Shown here: one piece after another, positions 17,319-25,786 of the stretch
Layout of the letters: every line of letters starts with the position of its first letter
Numbering within the stretch: position 1 is the stretch's first letter
Assembly: GCF_027941915.1 (NCBI RefSeq)
Contig: NZ_CP116009.1
Coordinates: 3,658,001 to 3,722,000, forward strand
Origin: Ramlibacter tataouinensis
GTDB lineage: Bacteria > Pseudomonadota > Gammaproteobacteria > Burkholderiales > Burkholderiaceae_C
Reading direction: 5' to 3'
Length of the DNA: 64,000 nt
The notes under the pieces: generated by a model
The model's database searches: none
The model's input: the letters and a program-made list of their open reading frames with translations, nothing else
What the model was told of the DNA's origin: nothing
Program-made: the position numbers and the translations under genes

Positions 17319-17519
17319 ATGACTGCCAGCGAGAAACCCGCTTCGAAGCCAGCGCCGGAACGCGTGCCCGGACCGGGCGCGGACGGCGAGCCGGCGCCGC
17401 CCCAGCTCGGCGACGGTTTCTCGCCGCCGGCCGCCCAGCCGCAGGCGCAGCCCGGCGAATCGCTGGCCGACCCGGCCGAGCTGCCCCATCCGGCGCCCTG
17501 GTCCAAGAGCGACTTCTGA
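17319..17519 (+). CDS. Small Pro-rich disordered protein, 66 aa
   Basis: Starts MTASEKPASKPAPERVPGPG. It is almost entirely Pro, Ala, Gly, Glu and Gln and so intrinsically disordered. An in-frame ATG at 17279 would add 13 residues. It lies in a run of tiny same-strand genes; no family is recognised. Coding status rests on the consistent composition across its neighbours and a clean frame. Confidence 0.45.
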   Translation: MTASEKPASKPAPERVPGPGADGEPAPPQLGDGFSPPAAQPQAQPGESLADPAELPHPAPWSKSDF

Positions 17520-17530
17520 CAGGCGCCGGC

Positions 17531-17686
17531 ATGGCCACCCACCCGGTCGAACCCGAAGAGTCCGACGAACCCGGCACCGAAGCGGGCACGCCCAATCCGA
17601 CGCGCCTGCCGGTGGAGCCCGAGTTCGGGCCGATCGAGCCGCCGCCCGAGCCGGGCGAGCCGGTCGGCAAGCCCCCCAAACCCTGA
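17531..17686 (+). CDS. Small acidic/Pro-rich disordered protein, 51 aa
   Basis: MATHPVEPEESDEPGTEAGT at the start, ending in a PPPEPGEPVGKPPKP tail. It starts 11 bases after the previous stop. Pro and Glu dominate and no fold is expected. It is similar in style to the genes on either side, suggesting a family of very small disordered proteins. Confidence 0.45.
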   Translation: MATHPVEPEESDEPGTEAGTPNPTRLPVEPEFGPIEPPPEPGEPVGKPPKP

Positions 17687-17759
17687 TGCCGCTTCGATCC
17701 ACCCCCCGGGGCCAGAAGCCAGGCATCGACCGCTTCCGATCCGAAACAAGGACCCCACG

Positions 17760-17903
17760 ATGAGCACCGCCAATCCCACGGGCATCCCGCGCCTGGAAGC
17801 CGAGGAGCCGGAATTCTCGGTCGAGGAAGACATCCCGACCCCGTCGAACGAGGATCCGGAGGAAGCCGCGCGCCACACCGAGGTGGACGCCGATCGTTCA
17901 TGA
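17760..17903 (+). CDS. Small acidic disordered protein, 47 aa
   Basis: Starts MSTANPTGIPRLEAEEPEFS with many Glu and Asp thereafter. CAAGGACCCCACG precedes the ATG, giving a usable AAGGA site. Its TGA overlaps the ATG of the next small gene (ATGA). No domain is seen. Confidence 0.5.
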   Translation: MSTANPTGIPRLEAEEPEFSVEEDIPTPSNEDPEEAARHTEVDADRS

Positions 17904-18100
17904 GCGGCAGCCACCCCGTTCCCGCCGCGCAGCCCACGGCGCCCCCGAAGCCGACCGATCCGGAACCGCCGGTCCCGGCCAACACGGAGCCGCCCAAGCC
18001 CACCAATCCGGAGCCGGTGCACAGCCGGCAGCCGAAGGACCCGGAGAAGCACCACAAGCCGGAGCCCGACGACGGGCATTCGGAGCATCCGATGGAGTAG
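17900..18100 (+). CDS. Small Pro-rich disordered protein, 66 aa
   Basis: Starts MSGSHPVPAAQPTAPPKPTD. It contains repeated PKPT(D/N)PEP units (residues about 15-40) and a His/Lys/Asp-rich end (KHHKPEPDDGHSEH). It is translationally coupled to the preceding gene by ATGA. The repeats PPKPTDPEP and PPKPTNPEP indicate internal duplication. Function unknown. Confidence 0.5.
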   Translation: MSGSHPVPAAQPTAPPKPTDPEPPVPANTEPPKPTNPEPVHSRQPKDPEKHHKPEPDDGHSEHPME

Positions 18101-18124
18101 GCGCCCCGCGGCGCGGCGCGGCGC

Positions 18125-18853
18125 TCAGGCCAGCAGCCCCTGAACTTCCTCGTCCAGCCCGGTGGCCGGCGTTGCCTTCGCCAGTGCCATCCAGACGCCG
18201 AACGGCAAGGCACTGCGTCGCGCCCGCGGCGCCGCCCGCGCCACCACCAGCCGCTCGCCCTCGGCCACCAGCACGCCGCAGCTCTCGGGGATTTCCTCCG
18301 GCGCCGCGATGCAGCGCCCGCGGGCATCGCATCCCAGCACGTACCAGCACTCGCCCAGGTCCAGGTAGGCCGCGCGCTTGTCCTGCTGGCGCAGGTCGGA
18401 CAACAGGTCGGCGCGGCGCACCTTGACCTCGTGCACCACCGGCTCGACGTACTCGGCGACCGAGGTGTTGCGGATCGAGAAGACGTCCGGCCGGGCCATG
18501 CACCAGCGCGCCTCGGACCCGTCACCGGCCGCGGGCACCTGCGCGCGCAAGGACAGCCCGCGCCAGGCCAGGCGGCCGGCGCGGCCCATCTCGCGCGCCA
18601 CTCGCTCGACCAGCGCCTCGTGCGCCGACAGCCGCGCGCGGTTGCCGGCCAGCACATCGGCCATCAGTTGCAGCCCGGCGGCGGTGACGCGCAGCGACTC
18701 GTGGCCGGACGGCGCCAGCACCCGGTGCAGCAGGCCGGCCGCCAGCAGCTCGATCTCCAGCGTGTCCTGGCAGGGCCAGCCGGCCGAGCGATAGACGTCG
18801 CGCAGCCGCCGGGCATGGGCGCGGCTCAGGGACGGCGGGCTGTGCTGGGGCAT
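18125..18853 (-). CDS. Hypothetical protein with PD-(D/E)xK-like motif
   Basis: A 242-residue cytoplasmic protein. The first half looks like a winged-helix domain (AHARRLRDVYRSAGWPCQDT, with helices to about residue 90). The second half has RPDVFSI, then about 14 residues later VVHEVKVRRADLLSDLR, then RAAYLDLGECWYVL. This D...ExK spacing with following basic helix resembles MmcB/VRR-type nuclease domains. The nuclease reading is an inference from motif spacing only; Lys and acidic residues are intact. It stands alone, between small genes. Confidence 0.55.
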   Translation of the reverse strand: MPQHSPPSLSRAHARRLRDVYRSAGWPCQDTLEIELLAAGLLHRVLAPSGHESLRVTAAGLQLMADVLAGNRARLSAHEALVERVAREMGRAGRLAWRGLSLRAQVPAAGDGSEARWCMARPDVFSIRNTSVAEYVEPVVHEVKVRRADLLSDLRQQDKRAAYLDLGECWYVLGCDARGRCIAAPEEIPESCGVLVAEGERLVVARAAPRARRSALPFGVWMALAKATPATGLDEEVQGLLA

Positions 18854-19001
18854 GCGGCGATGTTAGGGGTTCCCGCCTGGCGCCTTCCGCGGCCCGGCGG
18901 CGTCCTGCAGCACCGCCGCAACCTCTCCCGTAGGCAGCCGCTGACGACCGGTAGCGCCCTCCGCCGATGACCCGGGGCGCCGCCGTTCACAGAATGTCGC
19001 C

Positions 19002-19310
19002 ATGGCAGAGAAAGCCACCTACGGCATCACCGCGCTGCGCTATGCGGGGACGCAGGTCGTCGAGGCCATGATGGGCCTGATCGACTCGGCCAGCGCCCGC
19101 TGGGACCTGCGGCCGGCGCCCACGCGCGTGTCCGAGGTGGTCGACCGCCTGGTCGAGGGCGACACCGTGATCAGCCTGTTCCCCGACGACGAGGGCGGCC
19201 TGCAACCCGGCCCCGAGGTCAAGGTCGACGTGCTGCCCGGCGGTACCGAAGCGCTGGTGCTCGCCGACGAGCGCGACGGCCGCCGGCTGGACGACCTGCC
19301 GCGCTTCTGA
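19002..19310 (+). CDS. Conserved hypothetical protein, 102 aa
   Basis: A compact, acidic protein (MAEKATYGITALRYAGTQVV). It has an amphipathic N-terminal half and a beta-rich second half ending RRLDDLPRF. No signal peptide, membrane segment or known motif was recognised. It precedes the 440-base regulatory gap of the exopolysaccharide locus but is probably unrelated. Confidence 0.55.
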   Translation: MAEKATYGITALRYAGTQVVEAMMGLIDSASARWDLRPAPTRVSEVVDRLVEGDTVISLFPDDEGGLQPGPEVKVDVLPGGTEALVLADERDGRRLDDLPRF

Positions 19311-19439
19311 GCGCCCGGCCGGAAGGCGGCCGTCCGCTCCAACGCTTCGGCACTCCCAATCCCGCGCCGGCCTTTCCGAACACTTCCTCTCTGGCCGCTG
19401 CACCTGGTAGCGGTCCGCCAGGCACGGTTACATACCGGT

Positions 19440-19461
19440 TGTGTCGAATTCCCCCGACACA
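19440..19461. promoter_or_regulatory. Inverted repeat TGTGTCG-N8-CGACACA
   Basis: Perfect 7-base arms with an AT-containing spacer, 290 bases upstream of epsA. Candidate operator for a dimeric regulator; the cognate protein is unknown. Confidence 0.4.
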
Positions 19462-19505
19462 CCGATGCGCCGGTGACGACAGCAAGGGGCGGGTGGAGCC
19501 TACCC

Positions 19506-19530
19506 GGTGTGCATGTCCATTTTTCACACC
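19506..19530. promoter_or_regulatory. Inverted repeat GGTGTG-N13-CACACC
   Basis: Perfect 6-base arms around an AT-rich spacer (CATGTCCATTTTT). It lies 45 bases after the first dyad; both share TGTG/CACA half-sites, suggesting the same regulator. Confidence 0.4.
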
Positions 19531-19750
19531 ATCACGGCTGCGGAATACGAAGCGTGAACCAGTCCGTGAAGTCGCCCTCTTTCATGTCGGAAACCCCCTG
19601 TCAAGCCGACCGTGGCACAGGGGCAACGGGCTTCACACCTGGTTTCGCAGCGCAATGCGAAGACACGCTTGCTGACGCCTGCGCGCGCCGAAAAGTGTTT
19701 CGGTTCATGTCGGCGGCCTGCGCCGCCCGGACCAACGACGGGAGAGCCTC

Positions 19751-20539
19751 ATGATCACCACGCCAGCCGTTCCGGACGTCGATCCGGTCGAGTTCCTCAA
19801 GATTGCCGGCCAGGGTGCGCAGCTGCGCACCCACGCGGACCTCTGGCGCTGGCTGCAGGGGGACGTGCAGAAATGGCTGCCGCACGACATCCTGCTGGTG
19901 GGCTGGGGCGACTTCCGCGCCGGCGACCTGCAGTACGACATCGTCTCCAGCCTGCCGGGCCTGCGCACCCACCTGTGCCCGGCCTCGCGCATCGCGCCGC
20001 TGGTCAACTACTTCCGCGACTGCTGGGTGGCCGCCCAGTCGCAGCCGTGCGAGCTCGACATCTCCGGCTGCGGCCCGCTCCTCGGCGAGGCGGGGCAGGG
20101 CTGGGCGCCGGCCCCCGGCACGCCGGGCATGCACTCGGCGCTGGTGCACGGCGTGGGCGACTCGCGCCTGGGCGGCGAACGCATCTTCGCGGCCCTGAGC
20201 AGCGAGCCGGCGCAGCCCGCCGGTGCCGCCGCGCTCAAGCTGCTGGTGCCCTTCGTCGATTCCTCGCTGCGCCGCATGCCGCCGGCCCCGATGCGCCAGC
20301 CCGGCGCCGAGCGCAGCCAGGTCGAGCACCTGGTGGTGCGCCTGGGCCAGCTGTCCGAGCGCGAACGCCAGATCATGGTCTGGGTCGCGATGGGCAAGAC
20401 CAACCCGGAGATCGGCTGCATCCTGCGCATCAGCGAGTTCACGGTGAAGAACCACATGAAGAGCATCTTCAGCAAGCTGGACGTGACCAACCGCGCCCAG
20501 GCCGTGGCCCGCCTCACCCGGATGGCCGCGTATGCCTGA
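19751..20539 (+). CDS. epsA: LuxR-type regulator EpsA of exopolysaccharide locus
   Basis: A 262-residue regulator. The N-terminal 190 residues match the EpsA-type sensory domain (starting WRWLQGDVQKWLPHDILLVG). A C-terminal LuxR helix-turn-helix follows (about 195-255: LSERERQIMVWVAMGKTNPE, then FTVKNHMKSIFSKLDV). EpsA regulators are found at the head of betaproteobacterial exopolysaccharide (methanolan-like, XrtB-associated) loci. The stop overlaps the next start by 8 bases. ATG 19751 follows GGGAGAG. Confidence 0.85.
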   Translation: MITTPAVPDVDPVEFLKIAGQGAQLRTHADLWRWLQGDVQKWLPHDILLVGWGDFRAGDLQYDIVSSLPGLRTHLCPASRIAPLVNYFRDCWVAAQSQPCELDISGCGPLLGEAGQGWAPAPGTPGMHSALVHGVGDSRLGGERIFAALSSEPAQPAGAAALKLLVPFVDSSLRRMPPAPMRQPGAERSQVEHLVVRLGQLSERERQIMVWVAMGKTNPEIGCILRISEFTVKNHMKSIFSKLDVTNRAQAVARLTRMAAYA

Positions 20540-21992
20540 AGCAGAGCGCGTCCTCGGGGCCGCCGCGGCTTCCGGGGCACCGCCCGCCACCGCACCGCCG
20601 CCGCCCGCGCCGGCCCTGCCGGGGTCGGCCGTCTTCAGCCACAGCCGCCTGCTGCGCGCGTTCGAGGCCTTCGTCGAGCCGCTGGCCACCGTGCTGTCGC
20701 TGTGGGCGCTGGTGCTGTTCTTCGAAGGCGCGCTGGCGCCGCGCTGGGTGGGCCTGTCGATCGTGTCGTTCGCGCTGGTCTATCCCGGGCGGCCGCAACT
20801 GCGCGCGTCGGCCGCCCGGGTGGTGGCCGACACGGTGCTGGCCTGGGCCTGGACCTGCGGCCTGCTGCTGGCCACCGGCTACGCGATCGACGCCCTGGCG
20901 AGCTTCTCGCGCGAAGTGGTGCTGAACTGGCTGTGGCTGGCGCCGGCCTCGCAGCTGGCGGCCCACTGGGCCCTGCGCGCGGCCGCCCCGCACCTGATCC
21001 GGCTGCAGGGGCCGCCCCTGCGCGCGGTGGTGGTGGGCATGAACGAGCAGGGCGGCTCGCTGGCCGACCGGCTGTCGATGGCGCACTACACCGGGGTGGA
21101 GCTGCTCGGCTTCTTCGACGACCGCACGCCCGACCGCATCCACGGGCGCGGGCGCCACCGGATGCTGGGGCGCATCCAGGAGATCGCCGAGTACGTCAAG
21201 CACCACAACGTGCAGCTGGTGTACCTGTCGCTGCCGATGGCGTCGCAGCCGCGCATCAAGCTGCTGCTGGACGCGCTGAAGGACACCACGGCCTCGGTCT
21301 ACTTCGTGCCGGACATGTTCGTGACCGACCTGGTGCAGGGCCGCACCGACTCGATCTGCGGCATGCCGGTGATCTCGGTGTGCGAGACCCCCTTCCGCGG
21401 ACCCAACGCGGTGGTCAAGCGGGCCAGCGACATCGTGCTCGCTGTTGCAATCCTGCTACTGGTTTCGCCGCTGATGCTGGCGATCGCCGCGGCGATCAAG
21501 CTGACGTCGCCGGGGCCCGTGATGTTCCGCCAGCGCCGCTACGGGCTGTGGGGCCAGGAGATCATCGTCTACAAGTTCCGCTCGATGACGGTGGCCGAGG
21601 ACGGCGCCGTGGTCACCCAGGCGCGCCGCGACGACGCCCGCGTCACCCCGCTCGGTCGCTTGCTGCGCCGCACCTCCATGGATGAGTTGCCGCAGTTCCT
21701 CAACGTGCTGCAGGGGCGCATGAGCATCGTCGGGCCGCGCCCGCATGCCGTGGCGCACAACGAGTTCTACCGGCCTCTGATCAAGAGCTACATGATCCGC
21801 CATAAGGTCAAACCCGGAATCACGGGTTGGGCCCAGGTCAATGGCTGTCGCGGCGAGACCGACTCGCTGCAAAAGATGGAAGCGCGCATTCGCTGCGATC
21901 TCGACTATCTGCGAAACTGGTCACTGCGGTTGGACCTCTACATCATCCTGAGGACCATCCGCCTGGTGTTCAAGGATGGCGCGGCTTATTGA
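20532..21992 (+). CDS. Undecaprenyl-phosphate sugar phosphotransferase (polyisoprenyl-phosphate hexose-1-phosphate transferase)
   Basis: A 486-residue WbaP/WcaJ-type initiating enzyme. It has several N-terminal membrane segments, a central nucleotide-fold domain (RAVVVGMNEQGGSLADRL, about residue 165) and a C-terminal bacterial sugar transferase domain. That domain starts KRASDIVLAVAILLLVSPL and includes VYKFRSM, RTSMDELPQFLNVLQG and the closing GITGWAQVNGCRG. It puts the first sugar-phosphate on undecaprenyl phosphate at the inner membrane. The N-terminal 30 residues are Ala/Pro-rich. It is coupled to epsA by overlap. Confidence 0.92.
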   Translation: MPEAERVLGAAAASGAPPATAPPPPAPALPGSAVFSHSRLLRAFEAFVEPLATVLSLWALVLFFEGALAPRWVGLSIVSFALVYPGRPQLRASAARVVADTVLAWAWTCGLLLATGYAIDALASFSREVVLNWLWLAPASQLAAHWALRAAAPHLIRLQGPPLRAVVVGMNEQGGSLADRLSMAHYTGVELLGFFDDRTPDRIHGRGRHRMLGRIQEIAEYVKHHNVQLVYLSLPMASQPRIKLLLDALKDTTASVYFVPDMFVTDLVQGRTDSICGMPVISVCETPFRGPNAVVKRASDIVLAVAILLLVSPLMLAIAAAIKLTSPGPVMFRQRRYGLWGQEIIVYKFRSMTVAEDGAVVTQARRDDARVTPLGRLLRRTSMDELPQFLNVLQGRMSIVGPRPHAVAHNEFYRPLIKSYMIRHKVKPGITGWAQVNGCRGETDSLQKMEARIRCDLDYLRNWSLRLDLYIILRTIRLVFKDGAAY

Positions 21993-22095
21993 GCACTAGC
22001 ACCAATGAGCCATTGTCCGCCCGTGAGCCTGTGCGCGACCATGCCGAGCATGAGCCAGTGTGTGCGTCGCCGGGCGTTCTTGTGAGAGAACACCA

Positions 22096-23418
22096 ATGAA
22101 GAAACCTTCCATCCGGCCCGTGATGACAGCCGTGGCGGCAGCCGCCTGCCTGCTCCCGATGGCGCTGCACGCTCAAACCACCCTGCAGTCCCCAGGCGGC
22201 CTGGGCGAGTCGGCGGCCCAGCCGGCGGGGCAGTCCATGGGCACCCCGATGGGGCAGTCCATGGCCGTGCCCATGGCGGTGCCGATGTCGCCCGCGCAGG
22301 CCATCTCGCAACCGTACTCGCCGGTGTCCTCCGGCGCCGACCAGCGCGAGGGCTTCCAGTTCCGCGCCACCGCGGGCGTCGAGCGCGACAACAACGTGCT
22401 GCGCACCAACGGCGGCGAGATCTCCGACACCATCACCGGGCTGGGCCTGGGCCTGCGCTTCCAGAAGCGCGTGAGCCGACAGCAGTTCGTGGTGGATGCC
22501 GAGGTCAACCACTACAACTTCGACAAGATCGGCACCGACTACAACACGCTCAACTACTCGGCGGCGTGGCAGTGGCAGGCCGGCGAGCGGCTCGAGGGCA
22601 TCCTCAGCGCCGACCGCCGCCAGTTCCGCGACGTCACCTCCAACGGCGTGATCGCGGGCATCAACCGCCGCACCGAGCGCAACGAGCTGTTCGAGGCCGG
22701 CTACAAGCTGGGCGCCTCCTGGCGCGTGCTGGGCGGCCTGCAGCACAACGCCACCCGCAGCAGTGACCCGACCGCCTGGGACGGCAGCCTGAGCCAGAGC
22801 AGCGTGCGCGTGGGCGTGGGCTACGAGCCGGCCACCGGCTCCAGCGTGGCGCTGCGCTTTCGCCGCGGCAACGGCGAGTACATGAACTCGCCGGTGGCCG
22901 CCGACTTCGACGACAACGAGATCGAGGCGACCGTGCGCTGGGCGGTCTCGCCCAAGACCTCGGTCGATGCGCGCCTGGCCCACCTGGACCGCGAGCACTC
23001 GGGTGCGCCGACGCGCGACTTCAGCGGCGTGGTCGGCTCGCTCGGCGTCAACTGGGGCATCACCGCCAAGACCAGCCTGGCCGCCGGCTACGCGCGCGAC
23101 CTGGGCAGCTACCTGTTCGGCACCGGCGGCCACCTGTCCAGCGACCGCTGGTACGTCGGCCCGGTCTGGCGCCCGACCGAGCTGATCTCGGTGAACCTGC
23201 GCTACGAGCACGAGACCCGCCGCTGGGAGGACGTGACCGGCAGCGCCGATGCCGGCCGCCGCGACAAGTTCAACGTCGGCGCGCTGGGGGTCGAGTGGGC
23301 GGTGCGCCGCTCCGTCACCCTGGGCGCGCAATACCGCCACGAGCGCCGCTCGTCGTCGCTGCCCATCTTCAACTACCGCGCCAACGTGATCGGATTGACG
23401 GCCAAGCTGACGATCTGA
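22096..23418 (+). CDS. epsL: Outer-membrane beta-barrel protein EpsL
   Basis: 440 residues with a signal peptide (AVAAAACLLPMALHAQ). An unusual Met/Pro-rich tandem segment follows (about residues 45-75, GQSMGTPMGQSMAVPMAVPM), then about 16 alternating aromatic beta strands ending in NVIGLTAKLTI. EpsL-type proteins are the putative outer-membrane porin or secretin partner of the EpsE channel. ATG 22096 is preferred over an in-frame GTG at 22060 because the signal peptide begins there. It lies 103 bases after the phosphotransferase gene. Confidence 0.85.
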   Translation: MKKPSIRPVMTAVAAAACLLPMALHAQTTLQSPGGLGESAAQPAGQSMGTPMGQSMAVPMAVPMSPAQAISQPYSPVSSGADQREGFQFRATAGVERDNNVLRTNGGEISDTITGLGLGLRFQKRVSRQQFVVDAEVNHYNFDKIGTDYNTLNYSAAWQWQAGERLEGILSADRRQFRDVTSNGVIAGINRRTERNELFEAGYKLGASWRVLGGLQHNATRSSDPTAWDGSLSQSSVRVGVGYEPATGSSVALRFRRGNGEYMNSPVAADFDDNEIEATVRWAVSPKTSVDARLAHLDREHSGAPTRDFSGVVGSLGVNWGITAKTSLAAGYARDLGSYLFGTGGHLSSDRWYVGPVWRPTELISVNLRYEHETRRWEDVTGSADAGRRDKFNVGALGVEWAVRRSVTLGAQYRHERRSSSLPIFNYRANVIGLTAKLTI

Positions 23419-23463
23419 CGCGCCGCGCGGGCAACCGCAGGCTTATTGCAAGGGAGAGAAACG

Positions 23464-24351
23464 ATGAAAAGCGTGTTCCGAAACCTGGGCGGGCTGCTGC
23501 TGGCAGCCGGGATGGCGCTGGCGGCCCAGGCCGCCGGGCCGTCCCCCCGTGGGGCGGCCGCGCCGGCCGCCGCCGCAACCGGCGGCAGCGACACCGGGGC
23601 CGCCGCCAGCAAGGGGGCCCCGAGCGCCGACTACCGGCTCGGCCCGGGCGACCAGATCCGGGTGCAGGTCTACCAGAACCCGGACCTGTCGATCGAGGCA
23701 CGCGTGTCCGAGCAGGGCACCATCAACTACCCGCTGGTGGGGTCCGTCAACCTCGGCGGCTCCACCATCTCCCAGGCCGAGAACAAGATCGCCTCGGCGC
23801 TCAAGAACGGCCAGTTCCTCAAGCAGCCGCAGGTCAACATCGTGCTGCTGCAGGTGCGCGGCAACCAGGTGGCGGTGCTCGGGCAGGTGCAAAAGCCCGG
23901 GCGCTTTCCGCTCGAGACCACCAACACCCGGGTGAGCGACCTGCTCGCCGCCGCCGGGGGCGTCACCCCGATGGGCGACGACACCCTGATCGTCACCGGC
24001 ACGCGCAGCGGCCAGCCGTTCCGCAAGGTGATCGACATCCCGGCCCTGTTCCTCAACCAGCGCGGCCAGGACGACATCCAGGTGCAGGGCGGCGACACCC
24101 TGTACGTGGCCAAGGCGCCGGTCTACTACATCTACGGCGAGGCCCAGCGCCCCGGCCCCTACCGCATCGAGCGCGGCATGACCGTGCAGCAGGCGGTGGC
24201 CCAGGGCGGCGGCCCGACCCCGCGCGGCAGCCTCAACCGGCTGCGCCTGTCGCGCACCGGGCCGGACGGCAAGCAGGTCGAGGGCGACGCCAAGCTCAGC
24301 GACCCGGTGCTGCCCAACGACGTGATCTACGTGCGCGAGAGCCTGTTCTGA
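23464..24351 (+). CDS. epsE: Polysaccharide export protein EpsE (Wza/OPX family)
   Basis: 295 residues. A signal peptide ends about AAQAAG; no lipobox Cys is present, unlike E. coli Wza. After an Ala/Gly linker comes the polysaccharide export domain (YRLGPGDQIRVQVYQNPDLS, then VSEQGTINYPLVGSV). Two SLBB-type domains follow (VAVLGQVQKPGRFPL, and YYIYGEAQRPGPYRIERGM). It forms the periplasm-to-outer-membrane channel with EpsL. AAGGGAGAG precedes ATG 23464. Confidence 0.9.
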   Translation: MKSVFRNLGGLLLAAGMALAAQAAGPSPRGAAAPAAAATGGSDTGAAASKGAPSADYRLGPGDQIRVQVYQNPDLSIEARVSEQGTINYPLVGSVNLGGSTISQAENKIASALKNGQFLKQPQVNIVLLQVRGNQVAVLGQVQKPGRFPLETTNTRVSDLLAAAGGVTPMGDDTLIVTGTRSGQPFRKVIDIPALFLNQRGQDDIQVQGGDTLYVAKAPVYYIYGEAQRPGPYRIERGMTVQQAVAQGGGPTPRGSLNRLRLSRTGPDGKQVEGDAKLSDPVLPNDVIYVRESLF

Positions 24352-24382
24352 CCCCGCCGCCGGAACGAAGGAAGGCCCGCCC

Positions 24383-25786
24383 ATGAACCTCTACCAATTC
24401 CTGTCCATCCTGCGTGCCCGCCGCACGATGGCCTTCATGATCTTCGTGACCACCATCGCCCTGGCCCTGGCCTGGGTGATGCTGCGGCCGAAGAACTACA
24501 CCGCGCACGCGCCCATCCTGGTGGACCTGCGCGCCAACGACCCGCTGGCCCAGCCCAACTACCAGAGCATCGTGCCGCAGGCCTACATGGCCACCCAGAT
24601 GGACATCGTGCGCAGCACCCGCGTGGCCGAGCAGGTGGTCGAGGCGCTGGGCCTGGAGAAGGACCCGAAGTCGACCGAGGCCTGGCGCAGCGCCGGCGGC
24701 AGCGGCACGCTGAAGTCCTGGCTGGCCGGCGAGCTGCAGGCCGACCTGGAGGTCAAGCCGGCGCGCGAGAGCAACATCATCAACATCTCCTACACCGCGC
24801 CCAACCCGGCCGAGGCGGCCAAAGTGGCCAATGCGTTCTCGCAGGCCTACCTGGACACGGCGCTGGACATCAAGACCGACCCGGCCAAGAAGTACTCCAC
24901 CTGGTTCGAGGAGCAGCTGAAGTTCGCGCGCGACCGGCTCGAGCAGGCGCAGGGCGCGCTCACCGCCTACCAGCAGCGCACCGGCGTGATCAGCGCCGAC
25001 GGCGTCGACATGGAGACCCAGCGCCTGAACGAGCTGTCGTCCCAGCTCACGCTGGTGCAGGGGCAGCTCACCGACGTCGCCAACAAGCGCGCCGCCTCGG
25101 CCGCCAGCATCTCCGAGGCGATGAACAGCCCGCTGATCAACACGCTCAAGGCCGACATCGCCCGCCAGGAGGCACGCGTGCAGGAGGCCAGCGCCAACCT
25201 GGGCGCGCGGCATCCGCAGATGGTGCGCATGCAGGACGAGCTCAACGCCATGCGCGCGCGCCTGCGCACCGAGACCTCCAGCATCGGCAGCGCCGTCGAC
25301 ACCGCCTACCAGGTGGGCCGCGCCCGCGAGAAGGAACTGCAGGCCGCAGTCAATGCGCAGCGAGGCCGGGTGATGCAGTTCAACCGCTACCGCGACGAGC
25401 TCAACGTGCTGCGGCGCGACCTCGACGCCGCCCAGCGCGCCTACGAGCAGGTCAGCGAGCGCGCCTCGCAGTCCAAGCTGCAGGCCCTGACCAACCAGAC
25501 CAACATCCAGCGCCTGGCCACCGCGGTGGAGCCGCTCAAGCCCACCGGCCCCAGCGCCCGGCTGGCGCTGGCGCTGGCCGCCTTCGCCGGCGCGCTGCTG
25601 GCGATCGCCGGCGCGGTGCTGGTGGAGCTGCTCAATCGCCGCGTGCGCTCGGTCGACGACCTGGCCATCGCCACCCACCTGCCGATCCTGGCGACCGTGC
25701 CGGCCCACGACGGCCGCGAGTCGCTCAAACGACTGGCGCAGGCGCCCACGCGACCGGCGCTGGCCTACCAGGGGAGCCTCGCATGA
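24383..25786 (+). CDS. epsF: Chain-length determinant protein EpsF (Wzz/PCP family)
   Basis: 467 residues. TM1 (about 18-38, FMIFVTTIALALAWVML), a long periplasmic coiled-coil region (residues 170-400, many Gln/Ala/Arg heptads), and TM2 near 405-430 (ALALAAFAGALLAIAGAVLV). A PTGPSARLAL Pro-rich segment precedes TM2, as in polysaccharide co-polymerases. It sets chain length and couples export to the EpsG kinase-like protein, whose ATG overlaps this stop by 4 bases. Confidence 0.9.
   Translation: MNLYQFLSILRARRTMAFMIFVTTIALALAWVMLRPKNYTAHAPILVDLRANDPLAQPNYQSIVPQAYMATQMDIVRSTRVAEQVVEALGLEKDPKSTEAWRSAGGSGTLKSWLAGELQADLEVKPARESNIINISYTAPNPAEAAKVANAFSQAYLDTALDIKTDPAKKYSTWFEEQLKFARDRLEQAQGALTAYQQRTGVISADGVDMETQRLNELSSQLTLVQGQLTDVANKRAASAASISEAMNSPLINTLKADIARQEARVQEASANLGARHPQMVRMQDELNAMRARLRTETSSIGSAVDTAYQVGRAREKELQAAVNAQRGRVMQFNRYRDELNVLRRDLDAAQRAYEQVSERASQSKLQALTNQTNIQRLATAVEPLKPTGPSARLALALAAFAGALLAIAGAVLVELLNRRVRSVDDLAIATHLPILATVPAHDGRESLKRLAQAPTRPALAYQGSLA

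Larger units (their letters stand above)
19311..19750. other. 440-bp control region upstream of the eps locus
   Basis: No gene is seen. The region is less GC-rich than its surroundings and holds two clean inverted repeats (19440-19461 and 19506-19530). It ends with GGGAGAGCC as ribosome-binding site of epsA. It most likely carries the main promoter(s) of the exopolysaccharide operon. Confidence 0.5.

Noticed and set aside
19610-19630. Sigma-54 promoter upstream of epsA (TGGCAC near 19612)
   Set aside because: The required TTGC element at the -12 spacing is absent.
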